Shown here piece by piece: positions 8,701-17,462 of a stretch of DNA of 64,000 nucleotides. A program made the position numbers and the translations under genes. Source of the DNA: Inconstantimicrobium porci (GTDB lineage Bacteria > Bacillota > Clostridia > Clostridiales > Clostridiaceae); assembly GCF_009696465.1 (NCBI RefSeq), contig NZ_VULX01000010.1, forward strand, positions 1-64,000, given 5' to 3'. Position 1 is the first letter of the stretch. Every line of letters begins with the position of its first letter. The notes below the pieces were generated by a model, which did no database searches, was not told where the DNA came from, and worked only from the letters and a program-made list of their open reading frames with translations.

Positions 8701-9746
8701 ACTACTCCATAAGTTACACTGCTCATAGTACTTATAGCGTAAATACTATTTTCGCCCACTAATAATAAAGGAATAAGGTGAGATTTCAATCTTTCATCCT
8801 TAGCCATCTTTTCGTAAATTGAACTTGTACCATATTTACTTTCTGATTCAACTATCCAAGCTTTAGTAGAATTTTCAAACCACTCTTTAGCCGTATTTTC
8901 CGTAGCATATGCTTTAACTGCACCTTCAATAAAGTCTAATATATTTTCTTTACCTGTGATTGGTGCAATATTTTTCTTATATGTATTTAGGTTGTACCTT
9001 AATTCTAAATCTGAATAGCTTACGTTACCTATTCCAATAAGATAAAATAAAGCATTGTGATTATCACCTTGTAGTCCTGAATTATACAGAATTAAATCCT
9101 TGGCAGTTTTATCGCCAAATTTAAAACTATACTGCTTTTCTAAATATGTTAATCCAAGAAGTATTCTATCCTTATTATAAATAAGATTATTTTTCTGAAC
9201 ATAACTTGTCTTTGTAATCAATTGCTTTAATTCCTGTCTTAAGTTTGCTTTTACCTTATTAAAGGCTTCTTCTAAATCAATCTTATCCATATAGAAAGTT
9301 TTTAGAGCCTTCTTTATTTCATCTTCACTTGGTTCACGGCCTAATTGCTTTCTTAATTCGTTTATAATATTAAACCTATCTACTCCTTTTTCATAAGGCT
9401 TTAAAATATCATATAAATCTTCATATTGAATAGCGTTATATAAATCTATAACTTCATCAATCATTTTTTCTGCATCAGCATCACTTAAAAATTCATCGCC
9501 ATTTGCTATAGCTTCTACTTTATCTGACTCTAAGACAGTATCTTTAGGCAAATTGTTTTCAATCTTCGCTTCTTTAGAAACTACTATATTTCCTTCGCCA
9601 ATTTCAAGAGTGTTAGCTGACACTGCTACTGGTGCAAATATAGAAGTTGAAATAGCAACTGAAACTAAGCCAACTGTATATTTTCTAAGAGCATATTTCA
9701 CTACTCGTTTTTCTTTCTTCTTCTTGTCAATTATCTCTTTCATCAT
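5733..9746 (-). CDS. Surface zinc metallo-endopeptidase, peptidase M26 (ZmpA/B/C, IgA1-protease type)
   Basis: A 1337-aa secreted protease. Residues ~17-38 carry a YSIRK-like signal (KYALRKYTVGLVSVAIS), followed by a cleavage region near VSA. The catalytic zinc site is HELTH at 473-477 with Glu497 twenty residues later (GKGAETYA), the M26 pattern. After residue ~880 comes a Pro/Glu/Thr-rich stalk. It includes almost three copies of a 36-residue unit (about 919-1024) and PEKPGTDVK repeats, then a small folded segment (~1060-1150), an Asn/Ser/Thr-rich spacer, and a C-terminal membrane helix ending in KKKK. No LPxTG is visible, so anchoring may be by the helix or an unusual sortase motif. Known M26 enzymes cut IgA1, mucins or other host glycoproteins; this target is unknown. 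Confidence 0.9.
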   Translation of the reverse strand: MMKEIIDKKKKEKRVVKYALRKYTVGLVSVAISTSIFAPVAVSANTLEIGEGNIVVSKEAKIENNLPKDTVLESDKVEAIANGDEFLSDADAEKMIDEVIDLYNAIQYEDLYDILKPYEKGVDRFNIINELRKQLGREPSEDEIKKALKTFYMDKIDLEEAFNKVKANLRQELKQLITKTSYVQKNNLIYNKDRILLGLTYLEKQYSFKFGDKTAKDLILYNSGLQGDNHNALFYLIGIGNVSYSDLELRYNLNTYKKNIAPITGKENILDFIEGAVKAYATENTAKEWFENSTKAWIVESESKYGTSSIYEKMAKDERLKSHLIPLLLVGENSIYAISTMSSVTYGVVDAYIEDTKNASIDDLKADMEKTAKKQQLFLDFWYRISSVNNKLLESKNIIVVDSLLDYGKADATGTLWSKETGKDALKGVREFITPLGLYTSFMRAEGQAGPDNSVNYFLSKALTDRGQETYTHELTHLLDKVVFLNGYGRREGKGAETYARGLFEIVNNAGGSLITQPIFNLNLSYELGDERIQNKSPEMFKTEADLQKYMQGLMDVIYTLDYVEAMSSLNKTAEDKAILYNQLELTDHSTKQNVVNDTFKNISNETAEKLKTVDDLIDNNIVSGRLAFQGILTTGTAEDNGYYVVPLFEPIYAAMQNDKGAVGDISFKRNAYELLAQYGYSKGMAAYISNQYANDKEALNAILDTKYNGNLAEFKKEMFALRASRLTQLKQNDIFADYEELQNLMNEAVEKDLEAMRANKKYGVNINQGVGAVKTLKTQILKSYLKSTDDFTTSIYKDIVVGEKVEVSENVIKSTVVNKTDDTMWEGETRTEQGEDGIEKVTKVWKTENGVPVGEPTITTEIVKEMKPTIIYTGTKKKPQTEVKPDTPGNDDNTQNKPVLPPTEVKPEAPDTPVVPEAPGTGGDSESKPDDEVVEKPSEPENKPETPETEAKPDVPTVPDTPVVPDDEVVEKPSEPENKPETPETEAKPDVPTVPDTPVVPDDEVVEKPSEPENKPETPETEAKPEKPGTDVKPEKPGTDVKPEKPENNSQVIDIDKGQKVTFDKAKPNNIKIVSNKLANKSVDYIVVNGVKITKPSLSRLKTVDTLVDNNDEYYTVTDGGIVLFAKLFETLKLSPNSGYDIGVAFTDGEEIAKLTTIDIVDTSNNNNTNNTVKPSTDSNSGSTVIKPSVNNSTGNSAVTNKDDNANNSNSGSAFTYGKPLETTEETDSTGTTDIAEELIADSENEVADSSTSESVDNDNNTTDKADNNESTNNNIVTEAAKPHTNRNNPFRGTNNNIVTEAASEKTSKTGIVVAVIAVIGAISAAVGVILSKKKK
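6676..6999 (-). repeat. 108-bp tandem repeats inside the M26 protease stalk
   Basis: Three nearly identical units start at 6676, 6784 and 6892, exactly 108 bp apart (36 codons; EKPSEPENKPETPETEAKP is the core of the unit). The third copy diverges into a related Pro-rich end. Near-identity at DNA level points to recent slippage or unequal recombination, so copy number probably varies between strains. Confidence 0.9.
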
Positions 9747-9929
9747 TGTCCCTTCTCTTTATCATAAAAAGTATTTTCCTGTCGTATTTATGTATATATT
9801 CGTGCTATTATTTAACTTCTTTATAATATTGTCAAATGTTTTGTTTATAATTTAATTTATTTATATAATTAATTAAAAAGATTAGAGATCTGAGATCAGG
9901 GATAAGAGAACATGATGAAATTTATTCAA

Positions 9930-10847
9930 TTATAAAACAGCATTTAGTGCTGCAATCACTAAGGGAATTGTAATCAGTGATAGTACTGTTGTCATGAACA
10001 CAGCTGATGAAGCTGCTTTCTTATCACCATCATATTTTTCTGCAAATATTCCAAGGAGTATTGCTGCTGGCATTGAAATTAATATTGTACATATATTAAT
10101 CATTTCTTTATCAGCTTTGATTAATATAAGTACAGCGACAGTTAAGGCTGGTGCTACAATAAGCCTCATAAAACTTGCAAGATAAACTTTCTTATCGCTT
10201 AAAATTTCCTTAACCTTGCTGTCTGCAAGCATTGCTCCAATAATAAACATTGCTACTGGAGTTGTCATATTTCCTACAGACTTAAGTGTACTAAGTACAG
10301 GCTTAGGAATTGGGATTGAAAAAATAAATATCAAACAACCTAAAAGTACAGCAATGACTGGTGGATTTTTAAAACTGTTTTTTATACTTTTTAATCCTCT
10401 CTCCCCTGAAAATAACATGACTCCGTATGACCAAACAAATATGTTCTGTGGAATTGTAAATATTGAAGTGTAAAACACTCCAATGTCACCATAAAGTGCC
10501 TGGGCAATTGGATATCCTACAAATCCGCAGTTTGAAAAAATCATGCAAAATTTAAAGATGCTCTTTTCTTTGTCCTCCATCTTCAAAAAAAGCAGAGAAC
10601 TTACAGCTAAAAGCATCATATGTACAATAGTTGAATAAATAATCATATTTATACTGTTTCTTGCCATGTCTTTAGTAAACTTTATATTAAATGAAGATAT
10701 TATAAGACACGGAAGGGCAACACCCATAAGTATATTGGTCATTCCTTTGCTTACTTCATCAGTAATCACATTCTTTTTTCTTAGAATAATACCAACAACC
10801 ATCAATACCGTCAGTACAAATATCTGATTCAGTATATTATCCATCAT
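9930..10847 (-). CDS. AEC-family transporter (auxin efflux carrier-like permease)
   Basis: About 305 aa with ten predicted membrane helices in two five-helix halves. Typical AEC features are an N-terminal LNQIFVLTVLMVVGIILRKK, the mid-protein break between halves and the C-terminal VFMTTVLSLITIPLVI. Bacterial members move organic acids such as malate or malonate; the substrate here cannot be told. The frame can be read upstream to 10949, but GGAGGAGAAAGG sits just before the ATGATG at 10847/10844, so translation starts there. It is transcribed alone. Confidence 0.85.
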   Translation of the reverse strand: MMDNILNQIFVLTVLMVVGIILRKKNVITDEVSKGMTNILMGVALPCLIISSFNIKFTKDMARNSINMIIYSTIVHMMLLAVSSLLFLKMEDKEKSIFKFCMIFSNCGFVGYPIAQALYGDIGVFYTSIFTIPQNIFVWSYGVMLFSGERGLKSIKNSFKNPPVIAVLLGCLIFIFSIPIPKPVLSTLKSVGNMTTPVAMFIIGAMLADSKVKEILSDKKVYLASFMRLIVAPALTVAVLILIKADKEMINICTILISMPAAILLGIFAEKYDGDKKAASSAVFMTTVLSLITIPLVIAALNAVL

Positions 10848-10893
10848 AACCTTTCTCCTCCAAAATAAACATCTACCTTTAATTATACAATAA

Positions 10894-11220
10894 TTAAAGG
10901 TAGATAGGAAAATAATAATTGTATTGTGATATATATGTGTGTCTTTCATTTAAGATATTTATATAAAACTTATCACCTTTATTCAGCTTATCAAGATCAG
11001 TAAAAAGTTTTGCTGTAGGCAGTCCTCTATGAGCACAAAGTACAGAATGATTTCCGCATCCTCCTATTGGCAATGCAGTTTCCTTCAAATGCCCTGCTCC
11101 TTTTGCTAAATCATCATCATTAACTCCATGATATATTGGTAAGCTTACTTTGATTTTAGGTATCATTGAAAGGATCAGCCTTTGCTTTTACAGCTGGATT
11201 ATCTTTTTAAACAACTAGAA
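10894..11220 (-). pseudogene. Class C (pilus-type) sortase remnant
   Basis: The 90-aa frame from 11166 reads IPKIKVSLPIYHGVNDDDLA, then KGAGHLKETALPIGG and LCAHRGLPTAKLFTDLDKL, which match class C sortases up to the first catalytic His (in LCAHRG). The upstream N-terminal stretch lies in another frame (KDNPAVKAKADPFND, around 11170-11215), so there is a frameshift. The Cys and Arg half of the catalytic site is missing and the tail is unrelated. No pilin genes remain nearby. With the sortase gone, any pilus once encoded here is lost. Confidence 0.8.
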
Positions 11221-11291
11221 ATAATCCACATAAAATTACAGAAAGACCTGCACCATAATTTACATCATAATAATATACTTCTTTAGTTTCA

Positions 11292-11480
11292 TTATTTATA
11301 CTTTATTTTTAATCGAATTTTGTTTAAAAAAGTTTTAACATTTATATTATCTTCTATACTAAGTCCAAACCAATTTGATTCAAAGAATATATGATTATAT
11401 AGTTCATTTGTTTGTACCTCCATATGAGGTAACTTAGCTACATCTAACTCTATTTTCATTTCATTTACTAATCGTGACAA
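11292..11480 (-). pseudogene. Unidentified ORF fragment (62 aa)
   Basis: The frame starts at a TTG with no ribosome binding site and stays open upstream, which suggests the C-terminal end of a broken gene (contains VAKLPHMEVQTNELYNHIFF and ends RLKIKYK). I do not recognise it. It lies between the sortase remnant and the S41 protease. Confidence 0.3.
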
Positions 11481-11639
11481 CTCAAAAAAAATATTTTTGT
11501 AGTATTATACTTCTATATTTAATAAAATATTTCATAATTATATATAATTTAGCACATTACTGCTATCATGTATTTTAGTTATTTTAAACATAAAATAGAA
11601 TACACATAATCATTTACAGTCTCTTGTAAAGAGAAATTA

Positions 11640-13199
11640 CTAGTGTTGAGTCTCTTTTAATTTATAATTTTCAATTAGTTTTATAGTTCTATCTAGAGCA
11701 TTGCAAGGATTAACAAGTAAATCCGGCTTAAAACCGCATTCTTCAAATTCATCTCCCAATGGTGTTAAATACAGCATAGAACCCATCTGGATAGCTAGAG
11801 AAGAATTATTAAGTTTATAGTATTTTTCGTCTAGTGATAATAGTGCGCCAGCTGAGTTAGTACCTACTGTTATTACATTATCAGCATTAGTAAGAGCTTC
11901 AATTAGAGTTTCAGATGCAGATGCTGTGTTTTTATCCATTAAAACAAATAATATATTATCTGTTTTAAATGATTTAGAGGCATGACCAGAGCAATTTAAA
12001 AATTCTTCATTATAATTAGTTTGATTTATAGAGCTTATTACTGATGATTGCAAATTTGAGTAGCTACCTCTTAAAAATGGATAAGAACTAACGTCCACAT
12101 TGTTTTTAGTAATTCCTAAATATGAATTAATCCAACTCATGGCAATAGATATATCACCACCAAAATTACCTCGTAAATCTAAAATTGCTGCTGGTGATTT
12201 ACGTGCTGTATATGCAGAATTAATAAAGTCATAAACAGATTTATCGTCAGAAGAATCTTTCTTTGTAAATGATGATAAAGATATTATCGGGATTCCTTTA
12301 TCCTCTGTGTATTTATACATGGTATTATAATTTGAAGTATAAGAGTTTATAGTTGCATTTAACACTAAATCTTTTGATATTTCTTTATTGCTATTGCTTG
12401 GCTTTAATTTCAATTCACATGTAATTTGATTTGTACCTGTAAAATCTTTTAATATAGCAATGTTATATACTATATCTCCAGTATCACTAATTGCATAAGT
12501 AAGAAATTTATCAATATTGTTATTACCATCTATAGATTTTATATAATATTTTACTGATTTAATAATTAAATAAAATCCTGCCGAATCTTTATATATGGGT
12601 TCATCATTCATATAATAGTATTGACCTTTACAAATTGGACCGATAGAGTTTTCCAATATTCTAAAATGGTAATCTTTCAAAAATGATAGATTAGAATTTA
12701 GGATATCCTCAAATTGCGACATTAATACTGTTTTATCCTTAGGAAGAGCATTTATCATATCACTTTTTACTTCGCTAAATTTTGAATCACCACCAAAATA
12801 GCCGTAGGCTCCATACGTATATTTAAACAAATTAAATAATTGATCTATATCTTTTTTAGCTTCATCATAAGTAAGTTCTTTATTTTTATCAAACTTTTTA
12901 TTAAAATTAGTATCCAAAACATTAACTGAGTTATTATATTCTCTCATACTAAGAAGTTCATCATTATTAAATGGACAAATATCATCCTTTATCCAATCAG
13001 TATAGTTAGATTTTATTGATGTTACTGAATTTCTTACTGAATTTCTTGATTCATTAACTGATTTTATAAATGTATTAAAGTCAGTCTTAGTATATAGTGT
13101 CGAATTTTTATTAGTAGTATTTAATGTTGAATACATAATTCCTATTACGATTAATGTTATTACTGTAATTATTAGTGGCAGTTTTAATTTCTTTTTCAT
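11640..13199 (-). CDS. Membrane-anchored S41-family serine peptidase
   Basis: A 519-aa protein with an N-terminal membrane anchor or signal (KKKLKLPLIITVITLIVIGI) and a large external part. The S41 (C-terminal processing peptidase, tricorn-like) core is visible as SPAAILDLRGNFGGD near residue 340 and MDKNTASASETLIEALTNAD near 420-440. The latter holds the catalytic Ser region, followed by VGTNSAGALLS. No PDZ domain is obvious, so it is a CtpA relative of the PDZ-less kind. Such proteins trim secreted or envelope proteins; its substrate is unknown. It stands alone. The gap upstream to 13534 shows no gene. Confidence 0.85.
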   Translation of the reverse strand: MKKKLKLPLIITVITLIVIGIMYSTLNTTNKNSTLYTKTDFNTFIKSVNESRNSVRNSVTSIKSNYTDWIKDDICPFNNDELLSMREYNNSVNVLDTNFNKKFDKNKELTYDEAKKDIDQLFNLFKYTYGAYGYFGGDSKFSEVKSDMINALPKDKTVLMSQFEDILNSNLSFLKDYHFRILENSIGPICKGQYYYMNDEPIYKDSAGFYLIIKSVKYYIKSIDGNNNIDKFLTYAISDTGDIVYNIAILKDFTGTNQITCELKLKPSNSNKEISKDLVLNATINSYTSNYNTMYKYTEDKGIPIISLSSFTKKDSSDDKSVYDFINSAYTARKSPAAILDLRGNFGGDISIAMSWINSYLGITKNNVDVSSYPFLRGSYSNLQSSVISSINQTNYNEEFLNCSGHASKSFKTDNILFVLMDKNTASASETLIEALTNADNVITVGTNSAGALLSLDEKYYKLNNSSLAIQMGSMLYLTPLGDEFEECGFKPDLLVNPCNALDRTIKLIENYKLKETQH

Positions 13200-13533
13200 A
13201 TTTAACTCCTTTTATAATATATTTGCATCCTTTCTTCCTGAGCAAACAATAAGTTACTATCGTACCTTCTTCCCTTTTTAATCAGAGCATAAAAGCAAAT
13301 AACTATTTACATTGTCATTACGATAACATATAACGGAATATTTTTCAATATATTTACTTAATTAGGCATTAATTTCATATTTGATTAAATATATGTCCTT
13401 CTTTTATATAATTTAATATTTTGAGCACTATATAGAGTGCTTTCATAATTAAATTAATACTGTTGTGATTAAGTAAAGTTGTAACATGAGTACCTAATAA
13501 ATTATAATTTTATTATGAAAAGGGGAATGGATT

Positions 13534-13590
13534 ATGGTACAACATTTTGAGGAAGAAGCAAAAAGAAAAATAGTGGGGCTGTCGCATTAG
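13534..13590 (+). pseudogene. Start of a transposase OrfA cut by an inserted element
   Basis: ATG at 13534 behind AAAGGGGAATGG starts MVQHFEEEAKRKIV, which resembles the first residues of IS3-type OrfA. At 13575 the frame runs into the left terminal inverted repeat of the IS1182-type element and stops at 13588. No continuation is seen to the right of that element. Confidence 0.55.
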
Positions 13591-14170
13591 CAGTTAAAAA
13601 CTGCTGGCGGCAAGCTCCTTCTTTCATATACATTTTTTTAAATTCTACATAAAAAATACACCTATTTAAAAATAAGCGCACTTTAATAGACTATATTAAA
13701 AATATAGTTTTTTTATTATTTTATGCTGTTTGTTTTAAATCAAATAGATGTCGTCCTGTATGTTCTGATTGAATTGCTTTGATGTTTCGAGACTTCTGAA
13801 ATTTCACCAATTTCATAAAGGAAATTAGTTGTTTGAGCAAGAATATGTTCAGCACAAGATGCAAAATGAAGAGTCCTAAATCTTGCGATAGTTGAATGAT
13901 CTGGGGCTTTTGATCCTTCTAGTAAAAACATAAAATTAATATCTCTGTAGCAGGCTTTTTCAATATCTCTTGATGAATAAAGTCCGTTCATATATCCATA
14001 TAATATGATTTTTAGTAACTTTCGTGGCGAAGCTTGATTTTCCTTAACTTTGGAATAAGTCATATATAAATCTGATAAATCCTATTCTCTTTGAGTTTAG
14101 GATTTGTTTTTTTTTGCATAAAAAAAGAGCCGCTACACAACTAATTTCTAATTAGTTGTGCGACAGCCCC
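13575..14170. mobile_element. IS1182-type element, internally deleted (~596 bp)
   Basis: Perfect 12-bp terminal inverted repeats GGGGCTGTCGCA lie at 13575-13586 and, inverted, at 14159-14170. Inside is a minus-strand transposase of only 107 aa in frame (13740-14063). It begins with the DUF772 domain (ASPRKLLKIILYGYMNGLYS, then DINFMFLLEGSKAPDHSTIA) and then drops into another frame that encodes the true end (SEHTGRHLFDLKQTA). The DDE core is missing. It could only move if a full-length relative acts in trans. No clear target duplication is seen. Confidence 0.85.
13740..14063 (-). pseudogene. IS1182-family transposase fragment
   Basis: The N-terminal DUF772 region is intact from MTYSKVKENQASPRKLLK to APDHSTIARFR. 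After ISEVSKHQSN the frame switches, so the last residues are out of frame with the genuine transposase C-terminus encoded in 13735-13790. This is a large internal deletion plus a frameshift. Confidence 0.8.
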
Positions 14171-14232
14171 TTTTTAAAAACTATTTATATAAGGAGTTTA
14201 TTTAATTTTATATAAAAACAGCTGTTGAAAAT

Positions 14233-16104
14233 CTACTTAAGAGCAATCTTAAGAAGAATATTCTCGTTACTGTTAATATATACATGAAGATTGTTATTGT
14301 CTAGTATGCAACAATCTTCTCTACCAAGTATAGTTTGTACTTTTTCTGTTTGTCCAATACTATCTAAACTTAAAGTTAATTTCTTATACTCATCATCTTG
14401 TGAATTTATATATATTATTGCAGTCTTATCGTCAAATCTTGCATAACTTAATATCCTTTCATCAGCCTTTATGAACTTAAAGCTTCCACTTTTAAGGACC
14501 TCTTCTGACTTTCTAAGACTAATCATCTTTTTATACAAATCATGAATTTCTTTATCATAATGGCTGCTGTCCCAATCCATACAGTATCTGCATCCCTGAT
14601 CATTGCCATCTTCACCATCAATAAGTATCTCATCTCCATAATAGATACATGGAACTCCTATGAAAGTGAGCAGCATGATTATAGAAGCTTTAATGTTATC
14701 TTTATTAAGCTTGCCATCATGCATCAAATACTTTGAGTGATGGAATCTAGGAATATCATGACTGCCTAATAAATTAAACTGCAGCTTCTGCATCTGGAAT
14801 GGCAATCTTCCATAGTGAGCCATAATTTCTCTCATAAATATGTCAGCACTGCCTGTCTTCATTTTCAAGTCTTCAATTACCCATCTGATGTATTTATCAG
14901 GTTCACCAAGATATCTTCTGACAGGTCTCATGAAGCCTATATAATTCATTGTGCCGTCCCACATATTACCCTGAAGATATTCTGAGCAGTCTGTCCAGTG
15001 CTCAGCAATTATATATGCATCATCATTAGTGTCCTTTATGCTCTTTCTCACATCCTGCCACAATTCCTTATCCATCTGTGTTGCATCCATTTTGGCAACT
15101 GTATGTCCAACATCGAAACGCCAGCCATCTAGATTGTAAGGCTTCTTCAGATAATGTTTAAGTACGCAGTCTTCGTTTCTGTAGATAACATCCTGCAGCT
15201 CTTTGCAGTTGTAGTTAAGCACTGGCAGAGTCTTTACACCAACCCAGCACTCAAGGCTTCCATCTTCCTTGTTGTAATAATACTGCCTCTTATCCTTAAC
15301 CCACTTATTTGTAATACCAGTATGATTGATTGAAATATCAAGCATTATCTTCATGTTGTTCTCATGCAGCTTGTTTGAAAGACTTACTAATGCCTCATTT
15401 CCACCAAAATGCTTGTCCACATTAAAGTAATCTTCGCAGTCATACTTATGATTAGAAGGTGACTGGAATATAGGATTTAAATATAGTGCATTTATGCCAA
15501 GGTCCTTAAGGTATGGAATCTTCTGCTCGACTCCTTCAAGGTCTCCTCCATAGAAGTTAAGATTGCCAAACTCATCATAGCTTCCCGGCTTTTCACCCCA
15601 TGGAATCTTTCTTGCATGATATCCATACTCCTCATATTCATTATCCTTAACATCATTCTCCTCACAGCCATTGCAGAACCTGTCCACAAAAATCTGATAG
15701 AATACTGCATCCTTTGTCCATTCTGGATTAGAAAAGTCACTGATGATTTTGAAATCATAATCTTCATTTAAGATACATTCTGTAAGCCCGCCCTGATTAT
15801 AAAAATAAGTCCTGCTGTCTGTAAGCAAAATAAAATGATATCTTATCTCTCTCTGGTTGATTTCTATTGATGTCTTGTAGATATCATAAATACCTCTTGT
15901 TTTACCATTCATAGGAACAATAGTTCTTTCGCCATTTCTTAAATATCTTAAAAAAACTCTGTTTATCGGTGAGTCTTTACTAAGTCTTATTTTAATCTCA
16001 ACCTCATCACCTACTTTGGGATTACTTTTGCTTAAAAATAACTTGCTTCCATCTGAAAAAACAGTATCTTGCCAACTGCCATTATATTGTTCCATTTGCT
16101 TCAT
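14233..16104 (-). CDS. GH13 alpha-glucan hydrolase (neopullulanase/cyclomaltodextrinase type)
   Basis: A 623-aa enzyme with an N-terminal beta-sandwich (~1-125, as in GH13_20 enzymes), a central TIM barrel, and a C-terminal beta domain. The conserved regions are all present: MLDISINHTG, GWRFDVGHTV with nucleophile Asp331, IIAEHW with acid/base Glu368, and LLGSHDIPRF with Asp450. There is no signal peptide, so it acts in the cytoplasm on imported maltodextrins or cyclodextrins. It is divergent from a LacI regulator across a region with two matching operator palindromes. The matching sugar importer genes (malF/malG) beyond the regulator are broken. Confidence 0.93.
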   Translation of the reverse strand: MKQMEQYNGSWQDTVFSDGSKLFLSKSNPKVGDEVEIKIRLSKDSPINRVFLRYLRNGERTIVPMNGKTRGIYDIYKTSIEINQREIRYHFILLTDSRTYFYNQGGLTECILNEDYDFKIISDFSNPEWTKDAVFYQIFVDRFCNGCEENDVKDNEYEEYGYHARKIPWGEKPGSYDEFGNLNFYGGDLEGVEQKIPYLKDLGINALYLNPIFQSPSNHKYDCEDYFNVDKHFGGNEALVSLSNKLHENNMKIMLDISINHTGITNKWVKDKRQYYYNKEDGSLECWVGVKTLPVLNYNCKELQDVIYRNEDCVLKHYLKKPYNLDGWRFDVGHTVAKMDATQMDKELWQDVRKSIKDTNDDAYIIAEHWTDCSEYLQGNMWDGTMNYIGFMRPVRRYLGEPDKYIRWVIEDLKMKTGSADIFMREIMAHYGRLPFQMQKLQFNLLGSHDIPRFHHSKYLMHDGKLNKDNIKASIIMLLTFIGVPCIYYGDEILIDGEDGNDQGCRYCMDWDSSHYDKEIHDLYKKMISLRKSEEVLKSGSFKFIKADERILSYARFDDKTAIIYINSQDDEYKKLTLSLDSIGQTEKVQTILGREDCCILDNNNLHVYINSNENILLKIALK

Positions 16105-16127
16105 GCCCTCCCCTTAATCTTCTTAAA

Positions 16128-16141
16128 TTTAAGCGTTTAAA
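16128..16141. promoter_or_regulatory. LacI-type operator, site 1
   Basis: TTTAAGCGTTTAAA, inside a longer near-palindrome (AATTTAA-GCGT-TTAAATT, 16126-16143). It lies just upstream of the amylase start and shares TTTAANCGTTTAAA with site 2. Confidence 0.7.
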
Positions 16142-16239
16142 TTAAATTCATAATATTTTTCATGCTTGGCTATATTTTCATAATACCACTTTTGTAAACA
16201 TTGTCAATTAAAGTTTCTGCAAATTTATTTGTTTTTTTA

Positions 16240-16253
16240 TTTAACCGTTTAAA
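16240..16253. promoter_or_regulatory. LacI-type operator, site 2
   Basis: TTTAACCGTTTAAA, differing from site 1 only at one central base. It lies next to the expected -35 region of the lacI-type gene (candidate -10 TATAAT at 16275-16280), so the regulator probably controls itself as well as the amylase. Confidence 0.7.
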
Positions 16254-16346
16254 CTATTTGTATACCTTTTGTAGTATAATACTATTGTATAACTTTTTTG
16301 AATGTTTTATATTATTAATAACTTAATATATAGGAGAAAACTTTTA

Positions 16347-17378
16347 ATGAATAACTTAGAAAAAACTACAATAAAAGATGTTGCAAAAGAAGCTGGAGTT
16401 TCAACTGCAACTGTATCATACGTTATAAATAATTTAGATAAGATTAAACCTGATACAAGAGAACGTGTCCTTGCAGCAATCAAAAAACTTAACTACACAC
16501 CGAATAGTGCAGCACGATCACTTGCCAAAAAAGAAGCTAAACAAATAGCACTGATTATGCCTTTTGAAGATAAATCAAAGCGTTCCATACTTACTGAGAA
16601 CCCCTTCTTTCAGGAATTTATCGGCGGTGTACAGTATAAGTGCAGCGAAACTGGCTACAATGCAACTATCCTTGGAATAGATAATGAGCAAAGATTTTCA
16701 GAGCTTATTAATTCTGGTGATTTAACTGGCATCATTGTGCTTGGATATATTGGCGAGAATAACTACAGGCTTTTATCTAAGCTTAACCTGCCTACTATTT
16801 TAGTAGATCAGGAAAGAAACGAAAACTGCTTCACAAACCTGCTAGCAGACGATGAAAATGGTGGTCTTATTGGAGCTGAGTATCTTATAAATAATGGACA
16901 TACTAAAATAGGTTTTGCAGCCGGTAACTTTTGGTCTACACCTATTTACCAATATAGATTTAATGGTTTTCGAAAAGCCTTAAGCCTTCATAATATAAAC
17001 TTTAATCCTGCTTTAATATTTCAGGATGAAATTTCATATGACGATGGTTTTAAACTGGCCTCAAAGATTAAGGATAATCTTGATAATATGACTGCATTAT
17101 TCTGCGCCTCTGACATTCTTGCACTTGGAATCATAAAAGGTCTTCATTCTCTAGGCATTAATGTACCTGAGGATATATCAATAATTGGCTTTGATAACAT
17201 CAAGCACAGCCAATTCTTCATCCCTGGCCTTACAACAATAAATCAGGATATTTTCTCAAAAGGAGAAAAAGCAGTAGACATTATAATAAACAAAGTCTCT
17301 TCAAGTGAGAAACTGCAAAATGAAACAATTATATCTAATGTATCACTTGTTGAGAGAGAATCAGTAAAGAAGGGATGA
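16347..17378 (+). CDS. LacI/GalR-family transcriptional regulator
   Basis: The 343-aa protein starts at ATG 16347 (AGGAGAAAA upstream) rather than at the frame's first ATG at 16302. The N-terminal helix-turn-helix (TTIKDVAKEAGVSTATVSYV) and hinge (YTPNSAARSLAKK) are followed by a periplasmic-binding-like effector domain (IALIMPFEDK ... FCASDILALGIIKGL ... IIGFDNIKHS). By position and operators it should repress the divergent GH13 gene and sense a maltodextrin-type sugar; this is inference. Its stop codon TGA lies inside the outer stem of a dispersed palindromic element. Confidence 0.92.
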   Translation: MNNLEKTTIKDVAKEAGVSTATVSYVINNLDKIKPDTRERVLAAIKKLNYTPNSAARSLAKKEAKQIALIMPFEDKSKRSILTENPFFQEFIGGVQYKCSETGYNATILGIDNEQRFSELINSGDLTGIIVLGYIGENNYRLLSKLNLPTILVDQERNENCFTNLLADDENGGLIGAEYLINNGHTKIGFAAGNFWSTPIYQYRFNGFRKALSLHNINFNPALIFQDEISYDDGFKLASKIKDNLDNMTALFCASDILALGIIKGLHSLGINVPEDISIIGFDNIKHSQFFIPGLTTINQDIFSKGEKAVDIIINKVSSSEKLQNETIISNVSLVERESVKKG

Positions 17379-17452
17379 AAGACATATTCCGAAGTCGACG
17401 TCGTTCCTTACAGTCTCTCCAAGTCGTTTCTTCATATGTCTTTCACCCCTTA
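17371..17452. repeat. Palindromic element family E, copy 1
   Basis: The outer arms GATGAAAGACATAT / ATATGTCTTTCACC enclose a conserved inner part. Read on the minus strand this includes GAAGAAACGACTTGGAGAGA and, after a gap, GTCGACTTCGG. It overlaps the last codon and stop of the LacI gene. It is nearly identical to copy 3 (45965-46048) in opposite orientation. Confidence 0.85.
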
Positions 17453-17462
17453 GATTACTAAA

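Noticed and set aside
13575-14170. Active IS1182 element
   Set aside because: The ends are intact, but the transposase core is deleted and the frame is shifted.
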